A DNA stretch of 64,000 bases, taken from contig JAUXRX010000016.1 of the NCBI GenBank assembly GCA_030681645.1, forward strand, positions 62,001-126,000. Direction: 5' to 3'. Position 1 is the stretch's first letter. Each line of letters starts with the position of its first letter. The notes under the pieces were generated by a model. That model saw only the letters and a list, made by a program, of their open reading frames with translations, was not told the origin of the DNA and did not search any database. This DNA is from Archangium sp. Lineage in GTDB: Bacteria; Myxococcota; Myxococcia; Myxococcales; Myxococcaceae. Of this stretch, positions 60,226 to 64,000 are shown one piece after another. The translations under genes and the position numbers were made by a program.

Positions 60226-60903
60226 ATGAAACTGCTCCTGGTGGAGGACGAGCCGAAGATGGCGCGCATGCTCCAACGTGGGCTCGCGGAAGAGGGCCAC
60301 TCGGTCGACGCCTGCGCCACCGGTGAAGAAGCGTACGCGCGCGCCACCGACGTTGCCTACGACGTGGTGCTGCTCGACTGGTCGCTGCCCGACACCGACG
60401 GCATCACCCTGCTCAAGCGGTGGCGTGACGCGGGGCTCTCCACGCCGGTGATGATGCTCACCGCGCGCGGCTCGACGGGCGAGAAGGTGACGGGGCTCAA
60501 GGCCGGCGCCGACGACTACCTGGTCAAGCCGTTCGACTTCGAAGAGCTGCTCGCGCGCCTCACCGCGCTCTCGCGGCGCGGCACCGCGGCGCACGGCGCG
60601 CCGAAGTTCAAGAGCGTCGAGCTCGACACCCGCCGCCGGCTCTTTCGCCGCGCCGACAAGGAAGCCGAGCTCACCGCGCGCGAGTTCACCCTGGCGCAGG
60701 AGTTCTTCGCCCACCCCAACGACGTGCTCTCGCGCACGCGGCTGCTCTCGGCGGTGTGGGGCACCGACTTCGAGGGAAACCCGAACGTGGTCGACGTGTA
60801 CGTGGGCTACCTGCGCGCCAAGCTCGAGGGCGTGGGCGCGATCGACGTGGAGCTCTGCGCCGTGCGCGGCATCGGCTACCGCCTCACGGGCCGCGAGCCG
60901 TGA
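60226..60903 (+). CDS. OmpR-family response regulator of the metal efflux system
   Basis: 225 aa. Receiver domain: acidic pair in LLVEDEPK, phospho-acceptor Asp51 in LLDWSLPD, Thr in MLTARG, Lys in LVKPF. C-terminal winged helix (about residues 125-220) with LTAREFTLAQEF and VVDVYVGYLRAKL and AVRGIGYRL. CusR/CopR-like. No ribosome binding site precedes ATG 60226 because the repeat array comes right up to it. It overlaps the kinase gene (GTG 60900). Confidence 0.93.
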   Translation: MKLLLVEDEPKMARMLQRGLAEEGHSVDACATGEEAYARATDVAYDVVLLDWSLPDTDGITLLKRWRDAGLSTPVMMLTARGSTGEKVTGLKAGADDYLVKPFDFEELLARLTALSRRGTAAHGAPKFKSVELDTRRRLFRRADKEAELTAREFTLAQEFFAHPNDVLSRTRLLSAVWGTDFEGNPNVVDVYVGYLRAKLEGVGAIDVELCAVRGIGYRLTGREP

Positions 60904-62279
60904 AGCTCTCGCGGCGGCTGTGGTTGCTGGGGGCTGCGCTGCCGGTGGTGGTGCTGGCCGCGGTGCTCGGCATCGCAGACCGGCTGTACCACCTGTCGCT
61001 CGAGCAGGCGCTCGACCAGGCCCTGCTCAGCCAGGCCGCCGTGGAGAGCGTCAGCCTCTTCGATGGGCCGAACAACGAGCCACACCTGCACATGGCCACC
61101 TCGCCGTTGACCGAGAGCGTGCGGCCCTTCGCGCCCGAGGGCACGCTGTTCGGTCCCGAGGGTGAGGAGGTGACGCGGTACCCGCCTCCGAAGGTCGCCG
61201 GGGTGAAGGAGCGGCTGCTGCCGAAGGCCGGCGTGCACCTGCCGGAGTTCGAGACGCGCGAGGTCGACGGCGAGCCCCGGCGCGAGCTGGTGGTGACCGT
61301 GAGCGCGCCGGGTGGGGGGCTCCACGCGCTGCGCCTGTCGGCCTCGATGGCGCAGCTCGATCGCTCGGTGTCGGCCTTTCACCAGGTGGCGATCGGCACC
61401 ACGCTGCTGTCCGCGCTGGTGCTGGTGGCGGTGCAGCTCGCGCAAGGGCGGCGCCTGCGCGCGAGGCTCAGGGAGCTGCAGGAGCACCTCGAGCAGGTGA
61501 AGCGTGGCCAGCTCGACCAGGTGCTGCCGCCGGAGACCGAGGGAGACGAGATCGCCGACCTCCGCCTGGTGCTCGCGGGGGCCACGAAGGAGCTGCAGCA
61601 CGCGCACGCGGCCTGGGAACGGTTGCTCGCCGACGCGGCCCACGAGCTGCGCACGCCGCTCACCCTGATGCGCACCAGCCTCGATCTCGCCTTGCGGCGC
61701 GAGCGGAGCGCCGAAGAGCTCAAGGAAGCGCTGCGCGACGCGCGGCAGGAGGTCGATCGCCTCGCGGTGCTGGCGACGCGGCTGCTGGACACGGTGTCGG
61801 TGGGGAAGGGCGAACACGCTCCCAGCGAACTCGCCGCGCTCACGAAGGAAGCCATCGCGGCGGCGAAGGCCGAAGCCGAGAGCCGCGGCGTCGTCATCAG
61901 GCTCTCCGCGCCACAGACCGCGCAGGCCAGCGTCGATGCGGGCGGCGTGCGACAGGCGATCGACAACCTGCTCAGCAACGCCATCCACTTCGCGCCGGTG
62001 GGCAGCGAGGTGACGGTGACGCTCGAGCAGAAGGGTGGAGGCTGGACGCTCTCGGTCGCCGATGGGGGCCCTGGCATTCCACCAGCGGAGCGCGAGGCGG
62101 TGTTCGAGCCGTTCCATCGCGCGACGGGCGAGCGCCGCGGGGCGGGGCTGGGGCTGACCATCGTGCGCGAGGTGGCGCGCCAGCACGGGGGCCGGGCGTA
62201 CGTCGCCGACTCTCCGCGCGGCACCACGGTGGTGATCGAGTTGTCTCCGAGCGGAGTCGAAGGACGAGGGACGGGTTGA
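60900..62279 (+). CDS. Sensor histidine kinase of the metal efflux system (CusS-like)
   Basis: 459 aa from GTG 60900, overlapping the regulator's stop. Two membrane helices (about residues 8-28 and 160-182) border a periplasmic sensor domain with His residues (NNEPHLHM). HAMP-like linker, then HisKA DAAHELRTPLTLMR, N-box DNLLSNAIHF, G1 VADGGPG, F EPFHRA, G2 GAGLGLTIV. The last residues (SPSGVEGRGTG) are encoded in repeat B. Likely senses periplasmic metal. Confidence 0.92.
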   Translation: MKLSRRLWLLGAALPVVVLAAVLGIADRLYHLSLEQALDQALLSQAAVESVSLFDGPNNEPHLHMATSPLTESVRPFAPEGTLFGPEGEEVTRYPPPKVAGVKERLLPKAGVHLPEFETREVDGEPRRELVVTVSAPGGGLHALRLSASMAQLDRSVSAFHQVAIGTTLLSALVLVAVQLAQGRRLRARLRELQEHLEQVKRGQLDQVLPPETEGDEIADLRLVLAGATKELQHAHAAWERLLADAAHELRTPLTLMRTSLDLALRRERSAEELKEALRDARQEVDRLAVLATRLLDTVSVGKGEHAPSELAALTKEAIAAAKAEAESRGVVIRLSAPQTAQASVDAGGVRQAIDNLLSNAIHFAPVGSEVTVTLEQKGGGWTLSVADGGPGIPPAEREAVFEPFHRATGERRGAGLGLTIVREVARQHGGRAYVADSPRGTTVVIELSPSGVEGRGTG

Positions 62280-62312
62280 CGGTGACCCCTCGACTTCGCT
62301 CGGGGTGAACGG
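62244..62312. repeat. Repeat family B, two copies
   Basis: Inverted and direct copies (62244-62264 and 62286-62312). The first encodes the C-terminal residues of the histidine kinase; the second runs into the possible upstream start region of the methyltransferase gene. Confidence 0.8.
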
Positions 62313-62340
62313 TTTGCGGCCAGGGTGCTACACGGTCCAC

Positions 62341-63063
62341 GTGGTCTCCCCGGCCGAAGTCGAAGCAAAGCTCCAGTCGATGTTCATCGACGCCCCGGGC
62401 ACCACCCTGCGCCGCGAAGACCTGAAGAAGGCGGTCGAGGTGGCCGCGCTGCTCAACGAGCTCGAGCGCGCCGGCCGCGGCACCCTGGTCGACGTCGCCG
62501 CGGGCAAGGCCTACCTCGGGCTGCTGGCGGTGGAGTTCCTCGGCTTCGAGCACCTGGTGGTCATCGAGCGTGACGAGCGGCGCCTGGCCGACGTGCGCCA
62601 CGCCATGGGCCACCTCACCCGCCCGGCGAAGATCGAGCTGAAGCGGGGCGACGTGAACGATCGCTCGCTCTGGCCCGAGTGCCCCGCCGTGGTGACCGCG
62701 CTGCACGCCTGCGGCCCGGCGTCTGACGCGGTGATCGACGCGGCGCTCGCGAGCGAGACGAAGTGGCTCCTGCTGGTGCCCTGTTGTTACGGCGCGACGA
62801 TTCCCAGCTGGCCGCTCGCCGAGGCACAGGCCGAGAAGCTCGGCGTGCCGCGCCACGCCGAGGCGCACAAGCGCTTCCTCCAGTCGATCGTCGACGCCGA
62901 GCGCATCTTGAGGCTCGAGGCCGCGGGCTGGGAGACCACCGCGGTGCCCTTCGTCGCGCCGCACGTCACGCCGCACAACCTGCTCTTGCGGGCGCGGCGC
63001 CTCAAGGAACCCACCCGCATGGACGACGCAGCGCGAAGACGCGCGAGGTTGCTCGACGCATGA
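62341..63063 (+). CDS. SAM-dependent methyltransferase (METTL25/RRNAD1-like)
   Basis: 240 aa if GTG 62341 is the start; GTG 62305 lies inside a repeat and is less likely. Motif I LVDVAAGKAYLGLL near residue 48, motif II VVIERDE, then the family motifs LHACGPASD and VPCCYGA. This is the Methyltransf_32 (PF13679) pattern. Substrate unknown. Its stop overlaps the AlkB-like gene (ATGA). Confidence 0.75.
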   Translation: MVSPAEVEAKLQSMFIDAPGTTLRREDLKKAVEVAALLNELERAGRGTLVDVAAGKAYLGLLAVEFLGFEHLVVIERDERRLADVRHAMGHLTRPAKIELKRGDVNDRSLWPECPAVVTALHACGPASDAVIDAALASETKWLLLVPCCYGATIPSWPLAEAQAEKLGVPRHAEAHKRFLQSIVDAERILRLEAAGWETTAVPFVAPHVTPHNLLLRARRLKEPTRMDDAARRRARLLDA

Positions 63064-63905
63064 GCGCACCACTCACAGGGCTCGAGGCGATGGAGGTGCC
63101 CGGCTTCTCGTACCTCCCCGGCTTCATCACCGAGGCGGAAGGCGCGGCGCTGCTGCAGTACTTCGGCTCGCTCAAGCCGCTGTGGGAATCGCGCTACGTG
63201 GGCGAGGAGGCGAAGCGGGAAGGGCAGGGCTCGCGGCGCCTCACCCGGCCCGTCTACTGGCTGGGCGCCTGGCAGTTCGCCTGCCTCGGCTACTACTCGT
63301 TGCCCAATCACCAACACGAGAAGTGCCTGCGGGCCGAGCCGATCCCCGAGGTGATGCAGAGCATCCTGCGCCGCCTCGCCCCGAAGCTGGCCGGCCACCA
63401 GGACGCGTCGGAGCAGGGCCAGGCGCCCAACACCTGTCTCATCAACTACTACGGCACCGAGCTCACCCGCGATCGCACGGGCCGCATGCAGCCGGTCGAC
63501 TACGCGCGGCTGCGCATGCACCGCGACGGCGAGCCCGGGCCGGTGGTGATGTTCTCCATCGGCCGCCCTGCGCTGTTCGAGTTCGTCGACGGCGCGACCC
63601 CGAAGGACCCCGAGCTGGCGTTGTGGCTGCAGGACCGCTCGGTGGTGCTCTTCAGCGGCCCCCACTTCAAGGACCACCTGTACCACCGGGTGACGCGGGT
63701 GCTGCACGGCGACACCCCGGCGATGCCCAGGGTGCTCGAGGGCTTCAAGCTGATGCGGGTGAGCGTGTCGTTCCGCTCGGTGCCCGAGGCGCACATCAAG
63801 GCGCTGCGCGAGTTCAGCGCGCCCGCGCAGGCGCAGGTGCGGGGCTACGTGGAGCAGCTGGCCGAGTCGTCCGCGCACTTCCGCGCGGAGCTCGAGCCTC
63901 GTTGA
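63060..63905 (+). CDS. AlkB-like 2-oxoglutarate/Fe(II) dioxygenase
   Basis: 281 aa from ATG 63060. AlkB-like signature: TCLINYYGTE, then MHRDGEPGP with Fe ligands H154 and D156, ending with YHRV (H209) and the Arg pair of RVSVSFR (R233, R239) for 2-oxoglutarate. Such enzymes remove methyl groups from alkylated bases in DNA or RNA. Coupled to a methyltransferase gene, so they may act on one nucleic-acid or protein substrate. Confidence 0.85.
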   Translation: MSAPLTGLEAMEVPGFSYLPGFITEAEGAALLQYFGSLKPLWESRYVGEEAKREGQGSRRLTRPVYWLGAWQFACLGYYSLPNHQHEKCLRAEPIPEVMQSILRRLAPKLAGHQDASEQGQAPNTCLINYYGTELTRDRTGRMQPVDYARLRMHRDGEPGPVVMFSIGRPALFEFVDGATPKDPELALWLQDRSVVLFSGPHFKDHLYHRVTRVLHGDTPAMPRVLEGFKLMRVSVSFRSVPEAHIKALREFSAPAQAQVRGYVEQLAESSAHFRAELEPR

Positions 63906-64000
63906 TCAGGGCGAGACGAACCAGATCCCGCTGACGCCCTCGTCGTTGCCGGCGGTCACCATCGTGCCGTCGTCGAGCTCACCCGCGAGGCCGGTGCGCG
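63906..64000 (-). CDS. Partial CDS, C-terminal end of a hypothetical protein
   Basis: Only the last 31 residues are visible (TGLAGELDDGTMVTAGNDEGVSGIWFVSP). The 5' end is beyond the right edge. No family can be named. It converges on the AlkB-like gene. Confidence 0.5.
   Translation of the reverse strand, partial: RTGLAGELDDGTMVTAGNDEGVSGIWFVSP

Noticed and set aside
56481..60347. Minus-strand open frame of nearly 1290 codons opposite the RND pump
   Set aside because: It is the shadow of the pump gene in GC-rich DNA, rich in Arg/His/Gly with no domain; the plus-strand pump is an unambiguous family member.

Overview
The window is GC-rich chromosomal DNA, most likely from a myxobacterium or close relative (Myxococcota). 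The evidence is the high GC content, very dense gene packing with many 4-bp start/stop overlaps, GTG starts, lipoproteins with Gly- or Asp-Ala-Gly-rich linkers after the lipobox, an NAD-type isocitrate dehydrogenase, and many orphan secreted or regulatory proteins. No rRNA, prophage, intact insertion sequence or CRISPR array was found.

Layout. 1-5.2 kb: a partial microcompartment-like gene, a GIN-domain lipoprotein, an acyltransferase/O-methyltransferase pair, a TonB-like protein and an AlkD-type repair protein. 5.2-9.3 kb: a class II aldolase, MtnA, MtnP and Apt, which together look like a 5'-methylthioadenosine/5'-deoxyadenosine salvage route (DHAP shunt). 9.4-15.4 kb: a radical SAM protein, an OPT transporter, an FNR-like regulator divergent from a tyrosine phenol-lyase/tryptophanase with an FNR-type box between them, and a cyclophilin. 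16.0-19.4 kb: a possible RNA/nucleotide-processing operon (DUF99, RNA ligase, Ham1-like fusion, nucleotidyltransferase). 19.5-31.2 kb: histidine kinase, stress protein, rhomboid protease, two FtsX-like permeases and a repeat-rich lipoprotein. 31.2-35.8 kb: a worn accessory patch with a receiver-domain remnant, a SEC-C protein, a frameshifted WYL regulator, a truncated Cas3-like helicase and a HipA-like kinase with partner. 35.8-43.4 kb: isocitrate dehydrogenase, TPR protein, amidohydrolase, GH25 lysozyme and a large EF-hand membrane protein. 43.4-43.6 kb: a tRNA whose halves are in reversed order. 43.6-50.6 kb: YkgJ protein, a group of uncharacterised cytosolic proteins, a lipase and Pcm. 50.7-53.0 kb: a PAS-GGDEF-EAL protein. 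53.3-62.3 kb: a heavy-metal RND efflux system with its two-component regulator. 62.3-64 kb: a METTL25-like methyltransferase and an AlkB-like dioxygenase.

The most unusual object is at 43481-43563. The 3' half of a tRNA-Glu(CUC) lies directly upstream of its own 5' half, separated by 7 nt. Across the permutation the acceptor stem (7/7) and anticodon stem (5/5) pair perfectly, and the identity features I remember for tRNA-Glu are present. The flanks can form further helices around it. Circularly permuted tRNAs are known from some algae and archaea; I know of no established bacterial case. An RNA ligase is encoded about 25 kb away, but linking the two is speculation.

Three families of short dispersed GC-rich repeats (A, B, C) run through the window. 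Several copies lie inside reading frames: they supply protein N- or C-termini, and one appears to supply the ribosome binding site of the RND pump.
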